64,000 nt of DNA from Halioglobus japonicus (lineage in GTDB: Bacteria; Pseudomonadota; Gammaproteobacteria; Pseudomonadales; Halieaceae), in assembly GCF_001983995.1 (NCBI RefSeq), contig NZ_CP019450.1:1364001-1428000 (forward strand), written 5' to 3'. A model generated the notes under the pieces. It saw nothing but the letters and a program-made list of their open reading frames with translations, made no database searches and was not told the DNA's origin. The position numbers and the translations under genes are program-made. Positions 34,840 through 45,711 of this stretch are shown one piece after another (positions within the stretch are counted from its first letter, which is position 1; every line of letters begins with the position of its first letter).

Positions 34840-35844
34840 ATGTTGATACCCGATGCAGTGCATGTCTGGCGCGATGCCGACGGCGACTACCACCTGGAGT
34901 GGGACACCGAATCCACGGATGCCGCGGTGATGATTGAGCCGCTGGCCGAAGTGCCCCACGACATAGATGTCCACTCGCAGCAGCGGGCCCGTGTTTCTGG
35001 CCTGCCCCATGGTCGCCGCCATTTTTTCCGCCTGCGCGATGAGCATGGCAACGAAGTTTTGGCGACTGAGCGCAAGCTAGGTATGGAAGGTACGCCCAAC
35101 TTCCGGGATTTCGGCGGTTATCGCACCGGCGACGGGCGCCAGGTGAAGTGGGGCTACCTGTACCGCTCGGGACAGCTATCTGCCCTGACTGACCGTGATA
35201 TTGATCTGCTGGCCACCCTTGAGCTTGATCTGGTGTGTGACTTCCGGCGTGAAGAAGAGCAAGCCAGTGATCCCAGCCGGCTGCCTCCAGAGCGGGCTCC
35301 GAAAATCGCCAGTCTGCCGATTGTACCCGGCAGTAACTCGCGGTTTATCGAAGAGGCGCAGCAGCGCGGCGATGGTCAGCTGGCATTTGGCCGGGATGCG
35401 ATGTTCGAGTTCATGCGCGAGATCAACCGCGATTTTGTCGAGGGGCAGCAGGAAACCTATGCCCGCATGTTCCGGGAGATTCTCGCTATCGATGAGGCAA
35501 GATTCCTGGTGCACTGCGCCGCAGGGAAGGACCGGACTGGGTTCGCCGCGGCGATGATGTTGCTGGCACTCGATGTCCCCAGAGAGGTGGTGATGCGCGA
35601 CTATATGCTGACCTCACGGTTCTTCCTGCCGGATCGTGAGATCGCCCGTCTGCAAGCCAAGTATGACATGGAGCACATGGAGGCGGCTGCGGTGCGGCCC
35701 ATGCTGGAGGTGCACGAGGACTATCTGGCCATGGCGCTGGCCAGCATTGATGAGCAATATGACTCAGTGGAGCATTATCTGCTGAGTGCGCTGGGCGTGG
35801 GGAGCTCTGAGATCGCCGAACTGCGGCGGCGCTATTTACTCTGA
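34840..35844 (+). CDS. Tyrosine-protein phosphatase (Y_phosphatase3 type)
   Basis: 334 residues. A short beta-rich N-terminal part precedes the phosphatase domain starting at GTPNFRDFGGYRT near 85. The catalytic P-loop HCAAGKDRTG near 226 holds the CX5R motif. Such enzymes act on phosphotyrosine or phosphoinositides. Follows the TetR gene by 36 bp, so they may be one unit. Confidence 0.88.
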   Translation: MLIPDAVHVWRDADGDYHLEWDTESTDAAVMIEPLAEVPHDIDVHSQQRARVSGLPHGRRHFFRLRDEHGNEVLATERKLGMEGTPNFRDFGGYRTGDGRQVKWGYLYRSGQLSALTDRDIDLLATLELDLVCDFRREEEQASDPSRLPPERAPKIASLPIVPGSNSRFIEEAQQRGDGQLAFGRDAMFEFMREINRDFVEGQQETYARMFREILAIDEARFLVHCAAGKDRTGFAAAMMLLALDVPREVVMRDYMLTSRFFLPDREIARLQAKYDMEHMEAAAVRPMLEVHEDYLAMALASIDEQYDSVEHYLLSALGVGSSEIAELRRRYLL

Positions 35845-35854
35845 GGTAGAAATG

Positions 35855-35881
35855 AAAACGGGCCCAGAAGGGCCCGTTTCA
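35855..35881. terminator. Bidirectional intrinsic terminator
   Basis: Stem ACGGGCCC-aga-agGGCCCGT between the phosphatase gene and the convergent small exported protein gene, A-rich left and T-rich right. Confidence 0.7.
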
Positions 35882-35898
35882 GGAAAGCAGAACGCTGA

Positions 35899-36171
35899 TC
35901 AGGCAGCTTTACAGGCTTTCTTGGCGGCCTTGATCTGCTTTTTCTCGCAAGTTTCGCTGGCTGCATCGCCGACACACCACTTCTTGCGGCCGTCCCAGGC
36001 AGTCAGTTCTTTCTTCTTGCCGTTGGAGCACTTCACGTAGTAACTGGCGAACGTAGTGCCGTCAGCAGTCTCGTTGTTGGCGTCGAAAACAATGCTGGTG
36101 GGTTTTGCAGCGAAGCTGCTGGCAGAAGCAGCTGCCAGGGCGGCAAATGCCGCGACTTTGATGAATTTCAT
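35899..36171 (-). CDS. Small exported Cys/Lys-rich protein
   Basis: 90 residues. Signal peptide MKFIKVAAFAALAAASASSFAA with an AxA-type cleavage site, then a short mature domain with four cysteines (one near 48, one near 66, two near the end) that could form disulfides, and a Lys/Ala-rich tail. Start at ATG 36171; the frame is open to 36243 without a better start. Family unknown. Confidence 0.72.
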   Translation of the reverse strand: MKFIKVAAFAALAAASASSFAAKPTSIVFDANNETADGTTFASYYVKCSNGKKKELTAWDGRKKWCVGDAASETCEKKQIKAAKKACKAA

Positions 36172-36393
36172 CGTTGATAACCTCAATATTTCACTATGGA
36201 ACCTGGAATGGGTGGTGCTATGCACAATACGAACCCGTCGCAAGTGTTCGGATTATACGCCCAGGGGGTCGAATTGGAGTGTTACTAAAAGGTAATTTTT
36301 TGGGTATTGAGGTAACGCGGATTGGCTGCTGTTCAGGCAATTTTGGGTTATATCTTTGATTTTATTGACATAAATATTACTTATGATGCGTTT

Positions 36394-36431
36394 TTTCGGG
36401 AAACATTACGTATCGTTAATGCTTCCCGAAA
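36394..36431. repeat. Long hairpin downstream of the small membrane protein gene
   Basis: TTTCGGGAAACATTA and its near-complement TTAATGCTTCCCGAAA form a stem of about 14 bp around CGTATCG. T-runs precede rather than follow it on the plus strand, and it lacks a U-run in the minus direction, so it is not a classic terminator. Confidence 0.5.
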
Positions 36432-36445
36432 GTAACAGGGTGGGC

Positions 36446-36673
36446 CTAGCCGAGGCCGAACCAGATCAGGACCATGCCCAGTACAGCGACCAGCCAGGCG
36501 TCGCCAGCCTTGTCGAGACGGGCCAGCCCGTAGAGGTAGGAGAGCGGTGGCAGGAACAGGGTGCACAGGCCCCAGGCGTAATCTTCCTTCCAGGAAGCAA
36601 TCATCATCAGAATGTAGCTCACCAGCAGGGATGCTACGCCGAGGGTGGTCAGTGAGGCGGTTGCCGCGTCCAT
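36446..36673 (-). CDS. Small membrane protein
   Basis: 75 residues with two or three hydrophobic segments (LTTLGVASLLVSYILMMIAS, AWGLCTLFLPPLSYLYGLA, AWLVAVLGMVLIWFG). No family recognised. GGAGGAAA lies before the ATG. Confidence 0.7.
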   Translation of the reverse strand: MDAATASLTTLGVASLLVSYILMMIASWKEDYAWGLCTLFLPPLSYLYGLARLDKAGDAWLVAVLGMVLIWFGLG

Positions 36674-36811
36674 ATTTCCTCCACAAAGGGTTAGTTATTG
36701 CTATACGCGCGGCAGGTTAGCAGAAAGGTGTATTTAAGTCAGTCCCGAGCATGACTCATGCGGTAATTTTAGTTATTGTCTACGGCTATTTTTCAGGCTG
36801 AGGAGCCGGTT

Positions 36812-37993
36812 TTGTCTGATCCCTTTGCAGAGATTCGCCCCTACCAGGACGACGAAGTTGCCGACGTACTTGCAGGGCTGCTGAAAGAGCCCGAATTGCT
36901 CGATCTGCTTGGCGAGCGCGCCGGTGGATTTGCGGCGAGTCTGCCCGCAATACTGCGCCGTCCACTGGTGCGCATGGCGCTGAAAAAGCAGCTCAAGGGC
37001 GTGGCGGACATCCACGACATGCAGATGGTGATCAAGACTCACGTGGAGCAGATGATTGCTGAAACCACCGGCGGTTTCACGGTGTCCGGCCTGGAGAACC
37101 TGGATCCCTCGCGCGCCTACCTGTTCATCAGTAATCACCGCGATATTGCCATGGACCCGGCGTTTACCAACTACGCGCTGCACCAGGGCGGGCACCAGAC
37201 GGTGCGCATCGCCATTGGTGACAATTTACTGACCAAGCCCTGGGTATCCGACCTGATGCGCTTGAACAAAAGCTTTATCGTCAAGCGCAACCTCGGTGGC
37301 CCGCGCGAACTGCTGGCTGCGTCGCGCAATCTGGCCAACTACATCCGCCACTCCATCCGGGCCGACGGTAACCCTGTGTGGCTGGCGCAGCGTGAGGGGC
37401 GGGCCAAAGACGGCCACGACCGCACCGAACCGGCGGTGATTAAAATGCTGAGCATGAGCCGCGACAAGGCCAACCAGAGCTTCGGTGAGCACATTGCCGG
37501 TCTGGGTATCGTGCCTGTGGCGATATCCTATGAGCTGGACCCTTGCGATGCGCTCAAGGCCAATGAACTCCACCAGTTGTCCGAGCATGGCAGTTATGAA
37601 AAAGGCGAGCAGGAAGATGTCGCCTCCATCGGCCAGGGCATTGCCGGCCAGAAAGGCCGGGTGCACGTGTCCTTCGGCACCCCTCTGGGTTCACAGTTTG
37701 AAGACGCCGATCATGTTGCCCAGGAAATCGATCGCCAGGTCTTCGACCTGTACTGTTTGCATCCCACCAATCGCTATGCCTACGAAATGTTGTACGGCGA
37801 ATTCGCCCCGGCAATTCCCGAGGACTTTTATTCCGAAGACGGCGACTGTACCCGCGCGGAGTTTGAGGCCCGGATTAATGCCATGCCCGAGGCGCACCGT
37901 CCCTTTGCCCTGGCGATCTACGCCAATGTGGTCATGAACAAACTGGACCTGGTGGAGCAGCAACAGGCTGAGCCCATTCAATACCCTTGCTGA
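36812..37993 (+). CDS. Acyltransferase of the 1-acylglycerol-3-phosphate (PlsC) superfamily
   Basis: 393 residues from TTG 36812, chosen for GAGGAG 6 nt upstream; an earlier TTG at 36776 has no ribosome site. The acyltransferase motif SNHRDIAMDP near 113 carries the NHxxxxD catalytic pair, with substrate motif WLAQREGRAKDG near 200. Larger than PlsC; likely transfers acyl chains to glycerolipids at the inner membrane. Overlaps the dinG start. Confidence 0.85.
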   Translation: MSDPFAEIRPYQDDEVADVLAGLLKEPELLDLLGERAGGFAASLPAILRRPLVRMALKKQLKGVADIHDMQMVIKTHVEQMIAETTGGFTVSGLENLDPSRAYLFISNHRDIAMDPAFTNYALHQGGHQTVRIAIGDNLLTKPWVSDLMRLNKSFIVKRNLGGPRELLAASRNLANYIRHSIRADGNPVWLAQREGRAKDGHDRTEPAVIKMLSMSRDKANQSFGEHIAGLGIVPVAISYELDPCDALKANELHQLSEHGSYEKGEQEDVASIGQGIAGQKGRVHVSFGTPLGSQFEDADHVAQEIDRQVFDLYCLHPTNRYAYEMLYGEFAPAIPEDFYSEDGDCTRAEFEARINAMPEAHRPFALAIYANVVMNKLDLVEQQQAEPIQYPC

Positions 37994-40112
37994 CCGACCA
38001 GCTCAAGGACGATATCCGCGTCGCTTACACGGCGCTGATGGACAGTAAACAGCTCACCCCGCGCTGGGGCCAGCGCCAGATGATCGCCGAAATCGCCAAT
38101 GCCCTGGGCAGGATTCCTGCCCCGGCGAAGCGCCTTCTACTGAGCCGGCGGTCTGCGTGATCGAAGCCGGTACCGGTACCGGCAAAACCATTGCTTATGC
38201 AGTCTCTGCGATTCCCATGGCACAAGCCCGGGGCAAGCGGTTGGTCGTCGCCACCGCCACCATCGCCCTGCAGGAACAGTTCATCAATAAGGACTTGCCG
38301 GATATTCGCCATCACAGCGGTCTCGCCTTCAGCTTTGCCCTGGCCAAGGGGCGCCGCCGCTATGTCTGCCTATCCAAGCTTGACCGCCAATTGATAGAAG
38401 GGCAGGGCGAAACCGGCATGTTGGCGCTGTACCCGGATGAAATGGCGTCACCAGCCAGCGCCGATGCTATGCCAGTCTATAGCGCCATGATCGACGCACT
38501 CGGACGCGGCCAGTGGGATGGCGACCGGGACAATTGGCCGGATACCATTGCTGAGGAAGTCTGGTGGGGAGTAACGACGGACCACGCCCAGTGCACCGGG
38601 CGACGCTGTCCGAATATTTCCCAGTGCAGTTTCTTCAAGGCCCGGGAGCAGCTGCAGAATGCCGACATAATCGTTACTAACCACGACCTCGCTCTGTCGG
38701 ATCTGGCCCTGGGTGGCGGCGCGATTTTGCCCGACCCTGACGATTGTATTTATGTCTTTGACGAAGGGCATCACCTGCCGGATAAGGCACTTTCGCATTT
38801 TGCGAGCTTCTGCCGGCTGCATACCACGATGAGCTGGCTGCAGGACTGCAAGAAGGCCTTCGCCCAGGCGGCGCCGGTACTGGCCCCGCTGGATAATCTC
38901 GAGCGCCTGCTGAACGCATTGCCGGCGGATGTGGACGAGATGGTGCTGGGACTGCAGGGCGCGGAGCAACAGGTGGCCCAGTTGTTCGAGGATGTCGATC
39001 CCGAGGCCAGCCGCGAGGATCCGCAGGTGCGCTTTGATCACGGGGTGGTGCCCGAGGAATTGCGTCAACTGTCAGTGTCACTGGCGGAGCGTTTCGACCG
39101 CTTTGTAGGAGTGCTGGGGCGTATAGAGAAGGTGCTCGAAGACGCCCTCGAGGACGATTTTTCAGGTATGGATCAGTCGGAGTTGGAAACCTGGCATATT
39201 AATCTTGGTGGCATGCTGGGCCGGGCCGAGGGTGTGTTGGCACTGTGGCGCGCCTTCGCCGAGGGCAGCCAGCCCAGTCAGCCGCCGGTCGCCCGCTGGG
39301 TTACCATGGTGACCAGTGGTGGCCAGTACGCCTTTGATCTGCGCTGCAGTCCGGTGTTGGCCTCAGACATATTGAGCGACAACCTCTGGTCGCGCGCCTC
39401 GGGTGTCGTCATTACCTCGGCAACAATTACCGCACTCAACTCCTTTGAACGTTTTATTCTCCACTCCGGTGCGCCGCGCGAGGGGCGCTACAAGCAGGTC
39501 ATGAGCCCCTTTGATTACGGCAACGCGGTGTTCAGCGTGCCGGCCATGGATTGCGACCCGGGTGATGCCCAGGCTCACACCGAGGCCATTATCGACATGC
39601 TGCCACAGCTGTTGGACCTGAACGAAGGGTCGCTGGTGTTGTTCTCATCCCGGCGCCAGATGCTCGACGTGCACGCCGGGGTGACAGGCCTGCTCGGCGA
39701 TCGAATCCTGATGCAGGGTGACTACTCCAAGCAGGAGATTCTCAGGCGTCACCGGGAAGAGATTGACGGCGGGTTTGGCAGTGTCATTTTTGGCTTAGCG
39801 AGCTTTGCGGAGGGGGTCGACCTGCCCGGCGACTACTGCCGACATGTGGTGATTGCTAAGATACCCTTTGCGGTACCGGACAGCCCGTTGGAGGCGGCCC
39901 TGGCGGAGTGGATGGAAGCCCAGGGTAAAAACCCCTTTATGGAAATCAGTGTGCCGGATGCAGCTCTGCGTTTGGTGCAGGCGGCCGGGCGGTTACTGCG
40001 CACCGAAACCGATACCGGCCGGGTCACCCTGCTGGACCGGCGGGTTAGAACCCGCCGCTACGGTCAGGCAATTCTGGATTCCCTGCCGCCTTTTCGTCGC
40101 GAACTGGGCTAG
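37987..40112 (+). CDS. dinG: ATP-dependent DNA helicase DinG (one apparent frameshift)
   Basis: XPD-like iron-sulfur helicase. The start LLTDQLKDDIRVAYTALM (TTG 37987) and PRWGQRQMIAEIANALG match DinG N-termini; the frame then shifts and continues with EPAVCVIEAGTGTGKT (Walker A). Adding one C to the C4 run 38120-38123 joins the two. Further motifs: the cysteines CLSK, CTGRRC and CSFF for the [4Fe-4S] cluster, YVFDEGHHLPD (DEGH box) and AAGRLLRTETD near the end. Joined length about 708. Confidence 0.88.
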
Positions 40113-40699
40113 TCGGCCTCAGTGCTCAATGCATCAGCCGGCGCAGTTGCCTGGCGTGCACTCAGGGCGATGATGACACCGGTCCAGCCAGCGATCATCA
40201 TTTCCAGTGCAATCAGGGTACCGATGACATTCAGGCCCTGAACAGGCCACTGGGTAGCAATCACTGTCCCCGACATAATCGTCAAGCCACCGCCGAATAC
40301 GCCCCAGCCCCAGCTGCGCGCACCTCTCAATTGCACCGCGGCGGCAATACGCAGCCCGCCGATGACGATTAAGGCAGCCGCGATCAACAGTATCAGGCCG
40401 GCAGAGGACAGCGCCGGGTTAAGCATCGTGATAACGCCGATATAGACGTAGAGAAACGCCACTACCACGTTCCAGACCCGTATTTTCCAGCCCTCGGATT
40501 GGAACAGCTCTGTAAATTGGGCTGCGCCTGCCATGCACAGCAGTGCTCCCAGCAGCATTATTCCGGACATGGTCGCGGTGACACTCATGCCCAGGCCTAG
40601 CATGCCTAGAATCATCAGTGTCACACCCATGCCCATGGTCCAGGCCCACTGGCGGCCAATAGCGTCAAAGGCGGATTTTCCGGTTGCTGCAGAGTGCAT
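40109..40699 (-). CDS. HdeD-family (DUF308) membrane protein
   Basis: 196 residues with six hydrophobic segments in pairs, including MGVTLMILGMLGLGMSV and GLILLIAAALIVIGGLRI. HdeD proteins are linked to acid resistance, but the molecular role is not known. Start at ATG 40699; the longer frame to 40912 has poor composition. Converges with dinG by a 4-bp overlap. Confidence 0.8.
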   Translation of the reverse strand: MHSAATGKSAFDAIGRQWAWTMGMGVTLMILGMLGLGMSVTATMSGIMLLGALLCMAGAAQFTELFQSEGWKIRVWNVVVAFLYVYIGVITMLNPALSSAGLILLIAAALIVIGGLRIAAAVQLRGARSWGWGVFGGGLTIMSGTVIATQWPVQGLNVIGTLIALEMMIAGWTGVIIALSARQATAPADALSTEAD

Positions 40700-40906
40700 G
40701 TGCTCACTTCCCAGGGTAAAAAAGAACTCTCGTCGATAGGGGCTCAACGAGTGCGTCCAGTCTAGGGGGAGCTTCGGCTTGCAAGCATGGCTGTGGGCGC
40801 CACAAGGGTGACAGGGAGCGCCAATATCGCATGACCGTGTGTGCGGCCCGGGACGAACCGAGGGGCATGTGTGTAGAATGCTGCCCTGATGACAATGAGA
40901 GACCAC

Positions 40907-41224
40907 ATGCACACTGACATTGCTGAAGTTCTGATCGATATCGAAGCCAATCTCAGGCAGCTTGGGTTGTGGGACAAGATTCCCCCGTCTTCAGAGGCAC
41001 TGGCTTCTACGGAACCGTTCTGTGTCGATACGCTGACATTGCCGCAGTGGCTGCAGTTTATTTTTATTCCAACGATTTACGGCATGCTCGAAGCACAGTC
41101 GCCGCTACCTGATAAATGCAGTATTGCCCCCATGGCAGAGGAATTCTTTCGCGGTACGGAGCTGTCAATCGACGAGCTGATCGCTGCGCTACAGCGGGTT
41201 GATCAACTTATTTGTGACGCATAA
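40907..41224 (+). CDS. YqcC family protein
   Basis: 105 residues from ATG 40907 (an in-frame ATG at 40889 is possible). The sequence HTDIAEVLIDIEANLRQLGLW, PFCVDTLTLPQWLQFIFIP and SIAPMAEEF matches the small YqcC/DUF446 family, often near truC in enterobacteria. Function unknown. Confidence 0.88.
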   Translation: MHTDIAEVLIDIEANLRQLGLWDKIPPSSEALASTEPFCVDTLTLPQWLQFIFIPTIYGMLEAQSPLPDKCSIAPMAEEFFRGTELSIDELIAALQRVDQLICDA

Positions 41225-41252
41225 AAAAAGGCCCGCAAATGCGGGCCTTTTT
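41223..41252. terminator. Bidirectional terminator between yqcC and fadA
   Basis: Stem GGCCCGC-aaat-GCGGGCC with A7 left and T5 right, serving two convergent genes. A target type the transposon could use, but intact here. Confidence 0.88.
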
Positions 41253-41271
41253 CGTTGTCACTGAAACAGCG

Positions 41272-42465
<1,194 letters not shown>

Positions 42466-42483
42466 TTAATTCTCGCGCCTAAC

Positions 42484-44631
42484 TCAGTAGTAGGTCTTGC
42501 CGTTAGCCAGCATGTCTTTCATGTTGTCGGTCAGCTCGTAGGCTTTGCCCAGGTGAGCGAACTTCGCGGAAGCATCGGCAATTGCCTGCATGCCAACAGT
42601 GTCCATCCAGCGGAAGATGCCGCCGCGGAAGGGCGGGAAACCTACGCCGTAGAGCAGTGCCAGATCGGCCTCAGAGGGCGTGCCGACAATGCCTTCTTCC
42701 ACACAGCGGGCCATTTCGATGGCCATGGGCAGCATCATGCGCATGATGATGTCGTCCTTGTCGAATTCAGCGCGCTCGCCGCACACCGGCGCGATCAGGT
42801 CGTAGACTTCTTCGTTGACCACTTTCTTCGGCTTGCCGCGTTTATCGGTGACGTATTCGTACATGCCCTTGCCATTCTTCTGGCCGTAGCGGTCGTTCTC
42901 GAACAGTACCTCGGTGGCGCTCTTGAAGTCGGGCTGCATGCGGTCGGGGAAACCTTCTGCCATTACATTGGCTGCATGAACACCAGTGTCGATGCCAACG
43001 ACATCCATCAGGTAGGCCGGGCCCATGGGCCAGCCCCAGCGTTCCATGACCTTGTCGATGGCCTGGAAGTCGGCGCCGTCACGCAGCAGCGCATTGAAGC
43101 CGCCGAAGTAGGGGAACAGCACGCGATTGACCAGGAATCCTGGGCAGTCGTTCACCACAACCGCTTTTTTACCCATCTTGTTGGCGTAAGCCACGGTGCG
43201 GGCGATCGCGTTGTCGGAGGTCTTCTCACCGCGAATCACCTCTACCAGGGGCATGGCGTGAACGGGGTTGAAGAAGTGCATGCCACAGAAGTTTTCCGGA
43301 CGCTCCAGGTTTTCTGCCAGGCGAGTAATGGAAATGGTCGACGTGTTGGACGCGAGCACGGCGTCTTTGTCGATTTCCTTCTCGGTTTCGGCCAGCACAA
43401 TGCCTTTGACTTTTTCGTTCTCGACAACCGCTTCAACCACGATGTCTACGCCATCAAAGCCTGCGTAAGTCAGGGTGGGGTCGATGCTGTTGAGGATGTC
43501 GCCCATCGTGTCCGCGGTCATGCGGCCTTTGGCCACGCGCTTGGCCAGCAGTTTGTTAGCTTCAGACAGGCCCAGGTCGAGGCCGTCCTGATTGATGTCC
43601 TTCATCTTGATCGGGGTACCTTTCAGGGCACTCTGGTAGGCGATGCCGCCACCCATGATGCCCGCGCCCAGTACGGCGGCGTTCTCGATCTTTTTGTCGG
43701 CTTGCTTCTCCCAACCCTTGGCTACTTTGCCCAGCAGCTGGTCATTCAGGAATACACCGACCAGCGCAGCGGCGACCGGGGTGGTCGCCAGTTCGGCAAA
43801 GCCTTCCGCCTCTACGTCCAGCGCGTCTTCCAGGCTCATGCTGCGGGCCTGTTCGATGACGTCGACCACTTTCAGCGGCGCGGGGTAGTTCTTGCCCGCC
43901 TGCTGGCCCACCATGGACTTGATGGTGAAGAAACTCATCATGGCTTCGATGTCATTCAGGGGCAGTGGGCCGTGCTTCTGGGCGCGGCGGCCCTTGTAGT
44001 CCAGGCCGCCTTCGATGGCGTTATTCAGGGTAGTCAGCGCCACCTCACGCAGCTGTTCAGGTGCAGCGACTGCGTCTACGGCCCCTGCTTTGAGCGCGGC
44101 GTCGGGGCGCTTGTCGGCACCGGTGGCCATCCACATAACAGCCTCGTCGACACCGATGATGCGCGGCAGGCGCACGGTACCGCCCCAGCCTGGCAGAATG
44201 CCCAGCTTGGTTTCCGGCAGGCCGACCTTGGCCGCAGTGCTCATGATGCGGAAGTCACAGGCCAGGCAGATTTCCAGACCACCGCCCATGGCGAAGCCAT
44301 TAATGGCCACAGCTGAGGGGTAGGGCAGGGCAGCGAGGCGGTTGAAGTTGGCGTTGTTAATCCCGGTAAACGGTTTGATCTCTTCTTTGCTGGAGCCGAA
44401 CAGCTGAACGAATTCAGTAATGTCGGCGCCGACGATGAAGACCGGCTTGCCGGAAGTCACGAGCAGGCCTTTGATGCCGCTTTCCGCTTCCAGGGCATCG
44501 AGGCCGGCGGTCAGGCTGGCCACGGTGGCCTGGTCGAATTTGTTGACGGATTCGCCCTGCAGGTCGAAGTTCAGCTCGGCGATGTCGCCCTCGAGGCGTT
44601 TAATCGTGAGCTGGTCACTCTGGTAGATCAT
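42484..44631 (-). CDS. fadB: Fatty acid oxidation complex subunit alpha
   Basis: 715 residues. The N-terminal enoyl-CoA hydratase part has AINGFAMGGGLEICLACDFRI near 110 and ETKLGILPGWGGTVRLPR near 140. The C-terminal 3-hydroxyacyl-CoA dehydrogenase part has AAVLGAGIMGGGIAYQSA near 317 and HFFNPVHAMPLVEVI near 450. Operon with fadA. The long plus-strand open frame across it is a shadow. Confidence 0.96.
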   Translation of the reverse strand: MIYQSDQLTIKRLEGDIAELNFDLQGESVNKFDQATVASLTAGLDALEAESGIKGLLVTSGKPVFIVGADITEFVQLFGSSKEEIKPFTGINNANFNRLAALPYPSAVAINGFAMGGGLEICLACDFRIMSTAAKVGLPETKLGILPGWGGTVRLPRIIGVDEAVMWMATGADKRPDAALKAGAVDAVAAPEQLREVALTTLNNAIEGGLDYKGRRAQKHGPLPLNDIEAMMSFFTIKSMVGQQAGKNYPAPLKVVDVIEQARSMSLEDALDVEAEGFAELATTPVAAALVGVFLNDQLLGKVAKGWEKQADKKIENAAVLGAGIMGGGIAYQSALKGTPIKMKDINQDGLDLGLSEANKLLAKRVAKGRMTADTMGDILNSIDPTLTYAGFDGVDIVVEAVVENEKVKGIVLAETEKEIDKDAVLASNTSTISITRLAENLERPENFCGMHFFNPVHAMPLVEVIRGEKTSDNAIARTVAYANKMGKKAVVVNDCPGFLVNRVLFPYFGGFNALLRDGADFQAIDKVMERWGWPMGPAYLMDVVGIDTGVHAANVMAEGFPDRMQPDFKSATEVLFENDRYGQKNGKGMYEYVTDKRGKPKKVVNEEVYDLIAPVCGERAEFDKDDIIMRMMLPMAIEMARCVEEGIVGTPSEADLALLYGVGFPPFRGGIFRWMDTVGMQAIADASAKFAHLGKAYELTDNMKDMLANGKTYY

Positions 44632-44808
44632 GTCAGTGTCCTGTCTCAGGTTGGTGGGATGTTATTCGGGGCAGGGAGTGTAGCCGCTGCCGTGTGAAGG
44701 GGCCATAAGTGTAGTCGATGCCCGACATAAGTGGGGCGACTGGCACAGGGGCCACCGGTTCGGGAGATGAAGTTTACAGCGATTACATTGCCCGGGTAAA
44801 GCCCCGGC

Positions 44809-45711
44809 TCAGGGGCTGAAGGCCACGGCGTTATCGAGGTCGATATGAACGCTGAGCAGCTCGCCCACCGCCAGATCGATGTCCGGACCGGTGCGGCAGG
44901 GAACGCGTTGATCTGCACTCAGTGCCAGTTCATAGAGAATATGATCGCGGCCATCGGTGCGGTTCACGATTTCCAGCGGCAGCAGGGCGCCGCGGGTAAT
45001 GGCGTTCGCGACAAATGGCGTCGCGGGCGCGCGGAACAGATTTAGTGGCGTGTCGTATTGAACGATGTGGCCCTGCTCCATCACCGCAATTCTATCGGCC
45101 ATGGCAAAGGCCTCGCGCCGATCGTGGGTCACCATGAGTGCTGTGGTGCCGGTCTGTTTCAACAGGCGCCGTACTTGGCCGGCCAATTGTTCGCGCAGCT
45201 CGGTATCCAGGCTGGAGAATGGTTCGTCGAGTAGTAACAGCTCCGGAGCAGGGGCGAGCGCGCGGGCCAGGGCGACACGTTGCTGTTGGCCCCCGGAGAG
45301 TTCATGGGGATAGGCGCGGGCAAAGTCACCCATCTCTACCAGTTCGAGCAGTTCCTGAACCCGCGCCGCTTGCGCCTTGCGGTCCAGCCCGGTCAGGCCG
45401 AAGCCGACGTTGCGGCGCACGCTCAGGTGGGGGAACAGTGCAAAATCCTGGAAGACCATGCCGACCTGGCGGTGCTCCGGCAGGGTCGTGGCCTGCGCGG
45501 AACTGATTTGGCGCTGGTGGAGCACAACCGAGCCGGCACTGACAGGCTCAAATCCAGCGATGGCTCGAAGCAGTGAGGTTTTGCCGCAGCCTGATGCCCC
45601 CAGCAAACAGCCAAGCTCACCTCGGGCCAGCGTGAGAGAGGCCCCTTTCACGGCCTGAAACTGGCCGTAGTGCACATCGACGGCGTCAATCTGGAGTTGT
45701 TCAGTCGCCAT
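44809..45711 (-). CDS. fbpC: Ferric iron ABC transporter, ATP-binding protein
   Basis: 300 residues. Walker A GASGCGKTSLL near 38, ABC signature LSGGQQQRVALARAL near 138, Walker B LLLLDEPFSSLD near 158, and a short C-terminal TOBE-like domain. Last gene of the iron operon; its start overlaps the permease end by 11 bp. Confidence 0.9.
   Translation of the reverse strand: MATEQLQIDAVDVHYGQFQAVKGASLTLARGELGCLLGASGCGKTSLLRAIAGFEPVSAGSVVLHQRQISSAQATTLPEHRQVGMVFQDFALFPHLSVRRNVGFGLTGLDRKAQAARVQELLELVEMGDFARAYPHELSGGQQQRVALARALAPAPELLLLDEPFSSLDTELREQLAGQVRRLLKQTGTTALMVTHDRREAFAMADRIAVMEQGHIVQYDTPLNLFRAPATPFVANAITRGALLPLEIVNRTDGRDHILYELALSADQRVPCRTGPDIDLAVGELLSVHIDLDNAVAFSP

Noticed and set aside
42553..44316. 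587-codon plus-strand open frame
   Set aside because: Antisense shadow of fadB, a highly conserved gene; typical of GC-rich coding sequence.
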